A stretch of 64,000 nucleotides of DNA. Source: Chryseobacterium antibioticum. GTDB lineage: Bacteria > Bacteroidota > Bacteroidia > Flavobacteriales > Weeksellaceae. Shown here piece by piece: positions 50,787 through 58,412 of the stretch (the stretch's first letter is position 1; every line of letters begins with the position of its first letter). Under the pieces are notes generated by a model that saw only the letters and a program-made list of their open reading frames with translations, was not told the DNA's origin and did no database searches. Where the stretch lies: positions 124,001-188,000 of the forward strand of contig NZ_JABBGI010000002.1 of the NCBI RefSeq assembly GCF_012927325.1, read 5' to 3'. The position numbers were made by a program, and so were the translations under genes.

Positions 50787-51416
50787 ATGAAAAAGTTAAT
50801 TTTAGGATTAGCAGTAACTGCAAGTTCACTGGCATTCGCACAACAGACTCCAACGTCTTCTTCTAACCCGGTAACATTTGGTGTAAAAGGTGGGATGAAC
50901 GTATCTTCTCTTTCTAAAGATGAAGGTTTAGATGATCAAAAATCTAAAATCGGTTTCAACGCAGGTGTATTTGCTAACATTCCAATTGCAGAATCATTCA
51001 GCGTTCAGCCGGAGGTTTTATACTCTCAGTATGGTGAAAAGTCAGAATATAAAGTAGGTAACACTAACTTTTCTGCATCTACTAAACTAGATTATATCGC
51101 AGTACCGGTAATGTTCCAGTACAATTTGATTCCTAACCTTTATGTGGAAGCTGGACCAGAATTCGGATTTTTAGTAAGTGCTAAAAACAAATTCAAAAAC
51201 GAAAGTAACGGAAACTCTACTACTTCTGATAATTTCAAAGATCAATTACAAACATTCAACTTTGGTGTAGGTCTTGGTGCAGGGTATTACTTTACTCCTA
51301 ACTTAGGTATTACAGCTAGATATGTAGCTGGAGTAACTGATATTTTCAAAGATAATTCTGGTGATGCTGTAAGAAACAACACATTCCAGGTAGGATTAGC
51401 TTATAAATTCAAATAA
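50787..51416 (+). CDS. outer-membrane beta-barrel protein 1 of 4 (PorT-like)
   Basis: 209 residues. Signal peptide MKKLILGLAVTASSLAFAQQ, then a barrel-type pattern: FGVKGGMNVSSLSKDEGL, GFNAGVFANIPIAESFSVQPEVLYSQYG, LDYIAVPVMFQYNLIPNLYVEAGPEFGFLVS and a C-terminal strand FQVGLAYKFK. The PF13568 family; role in adhesion, uptake or stress unknown. First of four tandem paralogues sharing these motifs, each with a sigma-54-like promoter. Confidence 0.88.
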   Translation: MKKLILGLAVTASSLAFAQQTPTSSSNPVTFGVKGGMNVSSLSKDEGLDDQKSKIGFNAGVFANIPIAESFSVQPEVLYSQYGEKSEYKVGNTNFSASTKLDYIAVPVMFQYNLIPNLYVEAGPEFGFLVSAKNKFKNESNGNSTTSDNFKDQLQTFNFGVGLGAGYYFTPNLGITARYVAGVTDIFKDNSGDAVRNNTFQVGLAYKFK

Positions 51417-51456
51417 TAAGCTTCAACATTCAGATAACAAATTTTATATTCAATAG

Positions 51457-51489
51457 AAAACCGGATTATTTATTTAATCCGGTTTTTTT
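51457..51489 (+). terminator. terminator after barrel gene 1
   Basis: AAAACCGGATTA (51457-51468) pairs with TAATCCGGTTTT (51475-51486), then seven T in total. Confidence 0.9.
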
Positions 51490-51517
51490 GTTATCTAATT
51501 GTTAATTCAGCATTTTT

Positions 51518-51531
51518 GGCAAGGAGTTTGC
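51518..51531 (+). promoter_or_regulatory. orphan sigma-54-like element
   Basis: TTTTTGGCAAGGAGTTTGC: GG at 51518-51519, ten bases, GC at 51530-51531. A start is expected near 51543, and a terminator follows at 51615-51650 with no ORF between. Confidence 0.6.
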
Positions 51532-51542
51532 GTATATAAGAT

Positions 51543-51650
51543 CAGCTGAAAAACTTGATTTTATTATCAATGTTAGCAGCTACAAGTTTCTTCATATACA
51601 AATTGATTCAATAGAAAAGGTCAGGTTTATTCGTTTAAACCTGACCTTTT
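51543..51650 (+). ncRNA. candidate sigma-54-driven small RNA (about 108 nt)
   Basis: Bounded by the orphan -24/-12 element and the terminator at 51615-51650. Internal pairing is possible (AACTTG near 51550 with CAAGTT near 51580; AGCTG with CAGCT). Longest internal frame is about 14 codons. The homologous spacer between genes 2 and 3 lacks this segment. Prediction from sequence only. Confidence 0.4.
51615..51650. terminator. terminator of the candidate small RNA
   Basis: 15-bp perfect arms (51615-51629 and 51636-51650; core GGTCAGGTTTA/TAAACCTGACC) around six bases. Nearly identical to the hairpin at 52484-52519. Confidence 0.85.
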
Positions 51651-51687
51651 CGCCTTAAAACATGACTTTTGTCAGTTTACTCCCTTT

Positions 51688-51701
51688 GGCGGGAATTTTG
51701 C
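51688..51701 (+). promoter_or_regulatory. sigma-54-like element before barrel gene 2
   Basis: TTTGGCGGGAATTTTGCTG: GG 51688-51689, ten bases, GC 51700-51701. It matches TGGC-N7-TTGCT closely. Predicted start near 51713, 23 bases before the ATG; this leader is nearly identical in gene 3. Confidence 0.65.
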
Positions 51702-51735
51702 TGCACGGTGGGAAGTACTATTAAACTTAAAAATC

Positions 51736-52419
51736 ATGAAAAAACTAATTTTAGGATTAGCATTTGCAGGAAGCCTTTTGGTGAATGCACAAGAAAAAAC
51801 TAAATCTACATCACCTATTACTTTCGGGGTTAAAGCAGGATTCAACGCTTCTACTCTTAGCAAAGTTGATCAGTATGATAACGATCAGAAACTGAAGCCA
51901 GGTTTCAATGCTGGAGTATTTGTAAATATTCCGGTGGCAGAGAAATTCAGCATTCAGCCGGAACTTCTTTTTAACCAATTGGGTTCAAAAACTGAAGAAA
52001 GAGAACAATATTACGTTAATTCTGATAAATACAGAAGAGAAGTTGATTACAAAAAAACACTGAACTATCTTACTGTTCCTGTAATGGTACAGTATAATAT
52101 CCTTCCTCAACTTTATGTAGAAGCAGGACCTGAGTTCGGATTTCTTTTAGGAGGAAAGGATAAAGGAGATATTACCACAACTCTAACTTCCGGAAATACT
52201 ACTACGACGCAAACGACAAGTTTCTCGAATAAAATTGTTAAAGATCTACACAAGAGATTCAATTTCGGAATCGGTATCGGAGCTGGATATTACTTTACTC
52301 AGAATTTTGGAGTAACAGCTAGGTTTACAGCAGGTATTACAGATATTTATAAGTATAACAGTGCTGATACCATTAGAAATAATGCTTTCCAGGTGGGTGT
52401 AGCTTACAAATTTAAATAA
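51736..52419 (+). CDS. outer-membrane beta-barrel protein 2 of 4
   Basis: 227 residues. Signal peptide MKKLILGLAFAGSLLVNAQ; same motif series as its neighbours (FGVKAGFNASTLSKVDQYD; FSIQPELLFNQLG; LTVPVMVQYNILPQLYVEAGPEFGFLLGG; C-terminal FQVGVAYKFK). Most similar to gene 3 in leader and signal peptide, indicating a recent tandem duplication. Insert of Thr-rich loop (TTTLTSGNTTTTQTTS) between strands. Confidence 0.88.
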   Translation: MKKLILGLAFAGSLLVNAQEKTKSTSPITFGVKAGFNASTLSKVDQYDNDQKLKPGFNAGVFVNIPVAEKFSIQPELLFNQLGSKTEEREQYYVNSDKYRREVDYKKTLNYLTVPVMVQYNILPQLYVEAGPEFGFLLGGKDKGDITTTLTSGNTTTTQTTSFSNKIVKDLHKRFNFGIGIGAGYYFTQNFGVTARFTAGITDIYKYNSADTIRNNAFQVGVAYKFK

Positions 52420-52483
52420 TCAATTTTATATTCAACAGAAAGCCGGATTATTTTATTGAATTCAGCTTTTTGATAGAAATAAA

Positions 52484-52519
52484 AAAAGGTCAGGTTTATT
52501 TATTTAAACCTGACCTTTT
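52484..52519 (+). terminator. terminator after barrel gene 2
   Basis: 15-bp arms (52484-52498, 52505-52519) nearly identical to those at 51615-51650. A decayed copy of the gene 1 terminator (GCCGGATTA ... CAGCTTTTT) lies just before it. Confidence 0.85.
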
Positions 52520-52553
52520 CAAAGGAAATCACTTTTATCAATTCCCTTCCTTT

Positions 52554-52567
52554 GGTGGTAGTCTTGC
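52554..52567 (+). promoter_or_regulatory. sigma-54-like element before barrel gene 3
   Basis: TTTGGTGGTAGTCTTGCTG: GG 52554-52555, ten bases, GC 52566-52567. Start expected near 52579, 24 bases before the ATG. TTGCTGCACGGTGGGAA is shared with gene 2. Confidence 0.65.
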
Positions 52568-52602
52568 TGCACGGTGGGAAATACTATTAAACTTTAAAAA
52601 TC

Positions 52603-53289
52603 ATGAAAAAACTAATTTTAGGCATAGCATTCGCGGGAAGCTTTGTGGTTAATGCACAGGAAAAAACAGAACAAAAATCTACATCTCCCATTACATTTGG
52701 TGTAAAAGGAGGAATGAATATTTCTTCTCTTACCGATGGAAATGAAGATGCCTATTTCAATTATGAGCGAAAGGCAAAAATTGGTTTTAATGCAGGAGTT
52801 TTCGCCAATATTCCGGTTTCTGATAAGTTCAGTATTCAGCCGGAAATAATGTATAACGGGCTGGGATCAAAAATAGAGAGCACTATATTCTTTGATATTC
52901 CTTCTGCCAGAATGAATGGTAAGGAAACCTTGTCGTTAAGCTACCTATCAATCCCATTGATGTTTCAGTATAATATAATACCTGATCTATATGTGGAGGC
53001 AGGCCCGGAATTTGGATTTCTGCTGGGAGGAAGATCTAAAAATGAGTTGACCCAAACCAGTAATCTGGATGGAACCAGCAGTACGCAAAGTTATTCCGGT
53101 AAAATTGCCATGTATATGTTCAATAAATTCAATTTTGGAATAGGACTGGGAGCTGGTTATTACTTTACTCAAAATCTTGCCGTAACAGCAAGATTTACAG
53201 CAGGAATTACAGATGTCTACAAGCTCAACACCGGAGATGCCGTTAGAAATAATGCACTTCAAATAGGTTTAGCCTATAAATTCAAATAG
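52603..53289 (+). CDS. outer-membrane beta-barrel protein 3 of 4
   Basis: 228 residues. Signal peptide MKKLILGIAFAGSFVVNAQ; KTEQKSTSPITFGVKGGMN, FSIQPEIMYNGLGS, LYVEAGPEFGFLLGG, C-terminal LQIGLAYKFK. Closest to gene 2, with a divergent plug/loop section (EDAYFNYERKAK; RSKNELTQTSNLDG). Predicted outer-membrane protein of unknown substrate. Confidence 0.88.
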   Translation: MKKLILGIAFAGSFVVNAQEKTEQKSTSPITFGVKGGMNISSLTDGNEDAYFNYERKAKIGFNAGVFANIPVSDKFSIQPEIMYNGLGSKIESTIFFDIPSARMNGKETLSLSYLSIPLMFQYNIIPDLYVEAGPEFGFLLGGRSKNELTQTSNLDGTSSTQSYSGKIAMYMFNKFNFGIGLGAGYYFTQNLAVTARFTAGITDVYKLNTGDAVRNNALQIGLAYKFK

Positions 53290-53311
53290 AGATATATTAT
53301 TTTCAAATCAG

Positions 53312-53339
53312 TGCCGGATTCTTAGGATCCGGCATTTTT
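53312..53339 (+). terminator. terminator after barrel gene 3
   Basis: TGCCGGAT (53312-53319) pairs with ATCCGGCA (53327-53334), followed by five T. The remaining 300 bases to gene 4 are AT-rich, without ORF, up to the next -24/-12 element. Confidence 0.85.
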
Positions 53340-53619
53340 CTTTTAGCTAAACACAAAATAAAGTTCCCGGAACTGCTTTTTTGGTACGTCTGAAAATGGT
53401 TGAAGGTTTAAAAAGGTTCTATAATTTCAATAGTTATTATTTTGTTTCTTCAATTTTAACACTATGTTAAATCATCAACATAAAATCAATTTCACTTAAA
53501 ATCATCTTCAAAAAACGAATTTCCATAACATAATTTTTCTTAAAAAAACTTTAAAAGTATAAAAAACACAACATCAAAAACCTCCGCCAAAGCCCTTTAA
53601 ATAAGACTTTTTTGAGTTT

Positions 53620-53633
53620 GGCAAGCATTTTGC
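53620..53633 (+). promoter_or_regulatory. sigma-54-like element before barrel gene 4
   Basis: TTTGGCAAGCATTTTGCAA: GG 53620-53621, ten bases, GC 53632-53633. A TCTGAT/ATCGGA hairpin lies near the predicted 5' end (about 53645), as at gene 1. Confidence 0.65.
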
Positions 53634-53702
53634 AAAATAATTCAAGTCTGATTGATAAATCGGATAAGAAGTACAATAGTAAAATTAAAAAAAAATAAAA
53701 TT

Positions 53703-54410
53703 ATGAAGAAGTTATTTCTAGGATTGGCAGTTACTGCTAGCATGATGACATTTGCTCAAGAAACAAAAACAGTAAACACGGATCCAATCAAAAAAGAAAA
53801 ACAACCTATCAGATTTGGTATTAAAGGAGGGGTAAACTCGTCTTACTTCAGTGAGCAGAAATTAAGCCTTGACAACCAGAAAATCGGATTCCATGCTGGG
53901 GTTTTAGTTAATATTCCACTTTCTCAGAAATTCAGCTTACAACCGGAGGTTTTATATAACCAGTTAGGGGCAAGAAGCGTGATCTCATCTACAGATGTAA
54001 CAACGGGTGCTACCAACGTTAAAACGAAAAGCGAATACAAGACTACCATGAACTATATTTCAGTTCCTTTAATGATACAAATGAGACCTACTGAAAGATT
54101 CTATGTAGAAGCAGGTCCTGAGTTCAGTTACTACATCAACGGTAAAAACTCCGGAGACAGCACAATTTCTACAACGACAGGAGGTATTACAACCACTCAG
54201 TCGGTATCCAACTCTGAGGATATCAATAAAGACAACGTTAACAAGTTCAACTTGGGTCTTGGTTTAGGTCTTGGGTATGATATTACTCAAAACTTAGGAA
54301 TCAATGCAAGATACATCAACAGTCTTACGGATATGAGAAACCAAAAGCCTGAAGGTACTGAACCGTTGAACCACAGAGCGTTTCAATTAGGCTTGAATTA
54401 CAAATTCTAA
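53703..54410 (+). CDS. outer-membrane beta-barrel protein 4 of 4
   Basis: 235 residues from the ATG at 53703. Signal peptide MKKLFLGLAVTASMMTFAQ; motif series FGIKGGVNSSYFSEQKL, GFHAGVLVNIPLSQKFSLQPEVLYNQLG, MNYISVPLMIQMRPTERFYVEAGPEFSYYING, C-terminal FQLGLNYKF. Signal peptide and promoter resemble gene 1 more than genes 2 and 3. Upstream in-frame codons from 53652 are non-signal-like and are not used. Confidence 0.88.
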   Translation: MKKLFLGLAVTASMMTFAQETKTVNTDPIKKEKQPIRFGIKGGVNSSYFSEQKLSLDNQKIGFHAGVLVNIPLSQKFSLQPEVLYNQLGARSVISSTDVTTGATNVKTKSEYKTTMNYISVPLMIQMRPTERFYVEAGPEFSYYINGKNSGDSTISTTTGGITTTQSVSNSEDINKDNVNKFNLGLGLGLGYDITQNLGINARYINSLTDMRNQKPEGTEPLNHRAFQLGLNYKF

Positions 54411-54440
54411 TAGAAGACAATCAATTATTTAACCTATAGT

Positions 54441-54475
54441 AAAGGCCGGACTTAAAATTTTTAAGTCCGGCCTTT
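54441..54475 (+). terminator. terminator after barrel gene 4
   Basis: 17-bp perfect arms (54441-54457, 54459-54475; core GGCCGGACTTAAAA) with a one-base centre. Confidence 0.85.
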
Positions 54476-54610
54476 CGTTTTGAAAAAGATTTTTAGACGT
54501 CAGATTTCAGACACAAGACTTACGGGTTTGAGGAGTCAGAAAGCTTTATGTTGACTGACACTGCTATAAAAGATTTCATGTCTAATTATATTCAACAAAG
54601 ACATAAGAAG

Positions 54611-55558
54611 TTATTTAAATATTCGCGGATCATCGCTGATTACTCCGTCTATTCCCATGTCTTTTAGTTCTTTTAATCTTTCTTTTGTATTGACAGTCCA
54701 TGGGATGACTTTCATACCTAATGCATGGCATTCCTGTACAAGTGTTGAAGTAACAAGTGTATGATCAGGGCTGTAAATAGTAGGGATAAAACTTAGAAAT
54801 TTCATATCTCCGGCTACCCCATTCAAATGATTCGGATACTGCCTGAATTTTTCGGCTGGTATGTTTTCGAAATGAGCCTGCTGCTGTGCTATCTTTTTAT
54901 CATCTACTTTTTCTACCAGAAGAGCAGTCATGATCTTAGGATATTCTTTATGGATGATTTCCAGGGTTCTGGGATCAAACGACTGAATGATTACCCGGTC
55001 CTGAATACCTTTTTTAATAATGATTTTCATCATTAGATCTACGAATTCCTTAGGTTCCGGATGAAATATATGGTCAGAAAAAGGACGTGTTTTGGTTTCT
55101 ATATTATAAAAAGGCAAAGGTCTTTTCAGTTCACGGGAGTAAGCTTCACATGCAGCTATTACGTCTGCGAAGAGCGGTTTTTGAACCTTCATCTTCTTTT
55201 GGTCGGGATAGCGATCAAGTTTCTTTAAGCCTACATCAAATGTCTGGATCTTTGCATAGGGCATATCATAAATTTTATAGTAAAACCCGGAGTCTTTCGG
55301 AATATAGGTTCCATCCTGCTTTGTTATTAACTCAGGGGAAAGGAAGGCATCATGGGAAAGGATTACTTTTTTGTCCTTTGTGACAGCAAGATCCATTTCT
55401 AGTGTCGTAACGTTCATTTTCAGGGCATTCTTCATGGCCGGAATTGTATTTTCGGGATATAGGGATTTTCCTCCGCGATGCGCCTGATTATCGAAAGACT
55501 GACAGAAATACCATTGTGCCAATACCAGAAAAGCGACCGTTAAAAATACGTTTTTCAT
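54611..55558 (-). CDS. exported glycerophosphodiester phosphodiesterase
   Basis: 315 residues. Signal peptide MKNVFLTVAFLVLAQWYFCQ, then the GDPD core: QAHRGGKSLYPENTIPAM (catalytic His-Arg, Glu), EMDLAVTKD (metal Asp), LSHDAFL (second catalytic His) and a C-terminal DGVISDDP. It hydrolyses glycerophosphodiesters in the periplasm. The in-frame ATG at 55636 precedes the promoter and is not used. Confidence 0.92.
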   Translation of the reverse strand: MKNVFLTVAFLVLAQWYFCQSFDNQAHRGGKSLYPENTIPAMKNALKMNVTTLEMDLAVTKDKKVILSHDAFLSPELITKQDGTYIPKDSGFYYKIYDMPYAKIQTFDVGLKKLDRYPDQKKMKVQKPLFADVIAACEAYSRELKRPLPFYNIETKTRPFSDHIFHPEPKEFVDLMMKIIIKKGIQDRVIIQSFDPRTLEIIHKEYPKIMTALLVEKVDDKKIAQQQAHFENIPAEKFRQYPNHLNGVAGDMKFLSFIPTIYSPDHTLVTSTLVQECHALGMKVIPWTVNTKERLKELKDMGIDGVISDDPRIFK

Positions 55559-55578
55559 ATCGTTAAATTTTAAAGGAA

Positions 55579-55586
55579 CAAATTTA
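55579..55586 (-). promoter_or_regulatory. -7 element of the GDPD gene
   Basis: TAAATTTG on the minus strand, about 20 bases before the ATG at 55558. It excludes an earlier start. Confidence 0.5.
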
Positions 55587-55644
55587 GAATTTGCACTTAT
55601 ACCATATAATAAATGAACATTAAGCTTTTGATACATTTATAAAA

Positions 55645-55680
55645 ACAAAAAGAGCCAGACGTAATGCCTGGCTTCTTTTT
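55645..55680 (-). terminator. terminator of purF
   Basis: Hairpin AGAGCCAG (55651-55658) with CTGGCTTCT (55668-55676, one bulge), flanked by an A-run and a T-run. Confidence 0.7.
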
Positions 55681-55699
55681 TATTTTAAATCGTAGAATA

Positions 55700-57199
55700 T
55701 TAATTGAATAATTCTACCTCCTCTCCTTTTCCTACGGGATATTCTTCTGTAAAACATCCGAAACAGTGATTGGAAGACCCTAAAATTTCTTTCAGGTTTT
55801 CTGTGCTTAAGAACTCCAAAGAGTCTACACCCAGATAATCTCTAAGTTCTTCAGTAGTCATATTCGCTGAAATCAAATCGTCTTTTGAAGGCGTATCGAT
55901 TCCTAAGTAACATGGTGCAATAATAGGCGGAGAAACACTTCTGAAGTGAATCTCTTTTACTCCTGCGTCTTTCAATATCTTCACCAATCTCTTGGAAGTA
56001 GTTCCTCTTACGATAGAATCATCGATGATCACTACTCTTTTATCCTTGATCTCAGAAATAATCGGGTTTAGCTTAAGGTTAACTACCCTTTCTCTCATTT
56101 CCTGTGTAGGAACAATGAAACTTCTTCCGATGTATCTGTTTTTGATCAGAACAGGACGGAATGGGATGCCGGAAGCTTTTGAGAACCCTATTGCAGCCGG
56201 AACTCCTGAATCTGGAACTCCAATGACAATATCGGCATCTACAGGTGCCTGTTCCCAAATCTTTTCACCTGATTTTTCTCTGATCTCGTATACATTGATA
56301 TTTTCTAAGGTAGAGTCAGGTCTTGCGAAATAGATGTATTCAAAAGAACAGATCCTTTGCTTGCCTCTCGCTTCATTCACCATGTAAGAATTAAGCTTAC
56401 CCGGTTCGTTTTCATTTGTATAAATGATTTCACCCGGTAAAATATCACGGACATATTGCGCTCCAACCGCATCTAAAGCAACAGATTCTGAAGCAACAAC
56501 ATATGTTTTTTCGTCAACAGCACCTAAAACTAAAGGGCGAATTCCGTTGAAATCTCTGAATGCAAAGAATTTATTTCTCGTCATTCCTACGACCGAATAT
56601 GCACCTTCTATTTTTTCCATGGTTGCTTTGATAGCACCACGTAAGCCTAGATCAAGATTTTTCTGGATTAATCTTAAGATAACCTCAGAATCGGAAGTGG
56701 CTCTGAAAACTACGCCTTCAGCTTCCAACTCATTTTTTAATTCTCTTGCATTGGTCAGATTACCGTTATGCGCTATAGAAAGTATAATCTGGTCGTATTC
56801 GTTTTTGGCGAAGAACGGCTGAAAGTTATATTTCTTTTTGTCTCCTGCAGTCGTGTAACGGGTGTGCCCGATCGCAGAATTTCCCATAAAAGCTTCAGGA
56901 TCCTGGATCTCTTTATAAACATCCAAAACCAAACCTTCATCTTTCATATTGGTAATTTTTCCGTCTTTAAGAACAGAAATACCGCAAGCTTCCTGGCCTC
57001 TGTGCTGTAATGCAAAAAGCCCGAACTGCGAAAGTGAAAACGTATCAAGATCATTATCTGAATACATTCCGAAGATACCGCACTCCTCATTCGGAGCATC
57101 CAGTCTTTCTTCTTCCTGCGTTCTGAAGAGATTTCTTCCGTAGGTTTGAGTTTCAAATTGTTTTAAATATTCACTTTTATGAATGTCTAAACTTTTCAT
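55700..57199 (-). CDS. purF: amidophosphoribosyltransferase
   Basis: 499 residues. After a propeptide of about 39 residues the processed enzyme would begin at the catalytic Cys in EECGIFGMYSD; further motifs are FALQHRGQEACGI, IGHTRYTTAGD and the PRPP-binding IIDDSIVRGTTSKRLVKIL. CYLGIDTPSKDDL and CFGCFTEEYP carry the iron-sulphur Cys of the B. subtilis type. First committed step of purine synthesis. A four-helix-bundle gene separates it from purC. Confidence 0.95.
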   Translation of the reverse strand: MKSLDIHKSEYLKQFETQTYGRNLFRTQEEERLDAPNEECGIFGMYSDNDLDTFSLSQFGLFALQHRGQEACGISVLKDGKITNMKDEGLVLDVYKEIQDPEAFMGNSAIGHTRYTTAGDKKKYNFQPFFAKNEYDQIILSIAHNGNLTNARELKNELEAEGVVFRATSDSEVILRLIQKNLDLGLRGAIKATMEKIEGAYSVVGMTRNKFFAFRDFNGIRPLVLGAVDEKTYVVASESVALDAVGAQYVRDILPGEIIYTNENEPGKLNSYMVNEARGKQRICSFEYIYFARPDSTLENINVYEIREKSGEKIWEQAPVDADIVIGVPDSGVPAAIGFSKASGIPFRPVLIKNRYIGRSFIVPTQEMRERVVNLKLNPIISEIKDKRVVIIDDSIVRGTTSKRLVKILKDAGVKEIHFRSVSPPIIAPCYLGIDTPSKDDLISANMTTEELRDYLGVDSLEFLSTENLKEILGSSNHCFGCFTEEYPVGKGEEVELFN

Positions 57200-57215
57200 T
57201 TCTATTTTTTCTAAA

Positions 57216-57234
57216 TTAGAAGTTAGATATTAGA
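57216..57234. repeat. inverted repeat, left of the four-helix-bundle gene
   Basis: TTAGAAGTTAGATATTAGA; its exact reverse complement is at 57631-57649 on the other side of the four-helix-bundle gene. A 12-base core (TTAGAAGTTAGA) also occurs alone at 17183. Confidence 0.75.
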
Positions 57235-57263
57235 TGTTAGAATCTAGTCTAAGTTAACTTCAA

Positions 57264-57623
57264 TTATAATTTTAAACTTTCTTTTAATGAGTATATCATT
57301 TTCTGAATTTCAGCTAAAAGTTCTTTTAAAGGTACTATTTTAACTTCAAAAATAAAATTAAGATCTATTAATAACTGTAACTGGGTTTGTAGCTCATAAG
57401 TAGAACCAAATGCAATTCCAAGAAATTGATAGAACTCGTTTTTATTATTTCTTCCCGCTCCTTCAGCAATATTAGACGGTATTGAAACTGCACATCTTCT
57501 TATTTGAGATAATAAACCAAATTTTTCCTCATTTGGTAGTTCGGCAGAAACCAAATAAACTTCTTTTACCAAAGCCATCGATTTTTTCCAAACCTTTAAA
57601 TCTTCTATCCGGTGCGATTTCAT
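57264..57623 (-). CDS. four-helix-bundle protein of the 23S rRNA intervening-sequence family
   Basis: 119 residues. RIEDLKVWKKSMALVKEVYLV, then FGLLSQIRRCAVSIPSNIAEGAGR and EFYQFLGIAFGSTYELQTQLQLL are the IVP (S23/IVS) signature, structurally related to the Avd accessory protein of diversity-generating retroelements. Function is unknown. Here it is a free-standing gene inserted between purC and purF and flanked by perfect 19-bp inverted repeats. Confidence 0.9.
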   Translation of the reverse strand: MKSHRIEDLKVWKKSMALVKEVYLVSAELPNEEKFGLLSQIRRCAVSIPSNIAEGAGRNNKNEFYQFLGIAFGSTYELQTQLQLLIDLNFIFEVKIVPLKELLAEIQKMIYSLKESLKL

Positions 57624-57630
57624 ACTAATT

Positions 57631-57649
57631 TCTAATATCTAACTTCTAA
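57631..57649. repeat. inverted repeat, right of the four-helix-bundle gene
   Basis: TCTAATATCTAACTTCTAA, the exact reverse complement of 57216-57234, ending 11 bases before the purC stop. Confidence 0.75.
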
Positions 57650-57659
57650 CTTCTCAAAT

Positions 57660-58379
57660 TTACTTACCCAGTAAATTTTTCAATCTGTTGTAGATTTCAA
57701 CGTAAGCTTCAGTAACTTCTCCAAGATCTCTTCTGAATCTGTCTTTATCCAGTTTCTTCATCGTATCTTTATCCCAAAGTCTGCATGTATCAGGAGAAAT
57801 TTCATCGGCAAGGATGATCTCCCCGTCTGCTGTTTTTCCTAATTCAATTTTGAAATCAACCAGGATGATATTCATTTTGTCAAAAAGATCAATTAGAATT
57901 TCGTTGATACCTTCAGTAAGTTTATACATTTCTGCAAGCTCCTCATAGGTTGCTGCTCCTAAGAAAACGGCGTGGTGATCGTTGATAAGCGGATCTCCCA
58001 ATTCGTCTTTTTTGTAGCAGATATCGAAGATGGTCACCGGAGATTTAATTCCTTCTTCCACACCCAGTCTTTGAGCCATACTTCCTGCAGAGTAGTTTCT
58101 TACTACCATTTCCAATGGAATGATTGATACTTTTTTTACCAGCTGCTCTCTTTCGTTTAGTTGTTTAATGAAATGAGTTTTAACCCCTTTTTCATTTAAA
58201 TATTCAAAAATCAAAGTGGTGATCGCGTTGTTCATTTCGCCTTTCAGATCAACCTGTCCTTTCTTTTGAGCATTAAATGCTGTAGCATCGTCTTTAAAAC
58301 GTACCACTACTTCGTTAGGATTATCGGTAGCAAATACCTGTTTTGCTTTACCTTCGTACAACATTTCTTTCTTTTCCAT
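57660..58379 (-). CDS. purC: phosphoribosylaminoimidazole-succinocarboxamide synthase
   Basis: 239 residues: [29 protein letters not shown] (ATP-binding N-terminus), [13 protein letters not shown] and the catalytic core [31 protein letters not shown]. Converts CAIR and aspartate to SAICAR in purine synthesis. On the same strand as purF and only interrupted by the IVP gene; the preceding DUF3307 gene ends 33 bases upstream. Confidence 0.95.
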   Translation of the reverse strand: MEKKEMLYEGKAKQVFATDNPNEVVVRFKDDATAFNAQKKGQVDLKGEMNNAITTLIFEYLNEKGVKTHFIKQLNEREQLVKKVSIIPLEMVVRNYSAGSMAQRLGVEEGIKSPVTIFDICYKKDELGDPLINDHHAVFLGAATYEELAEMYKLTEGINEILIDLFDKMNIILVDFKIELGKTADGEIILADEISPDTCRLWDKDTMKKLDKDRFRRDLGEVTEAYVEIYNRLKNLLGK

Positions 58380-58412
58380 TTCTAAATTCTTATTAGTTAG
58401 ATTTATTTTATA

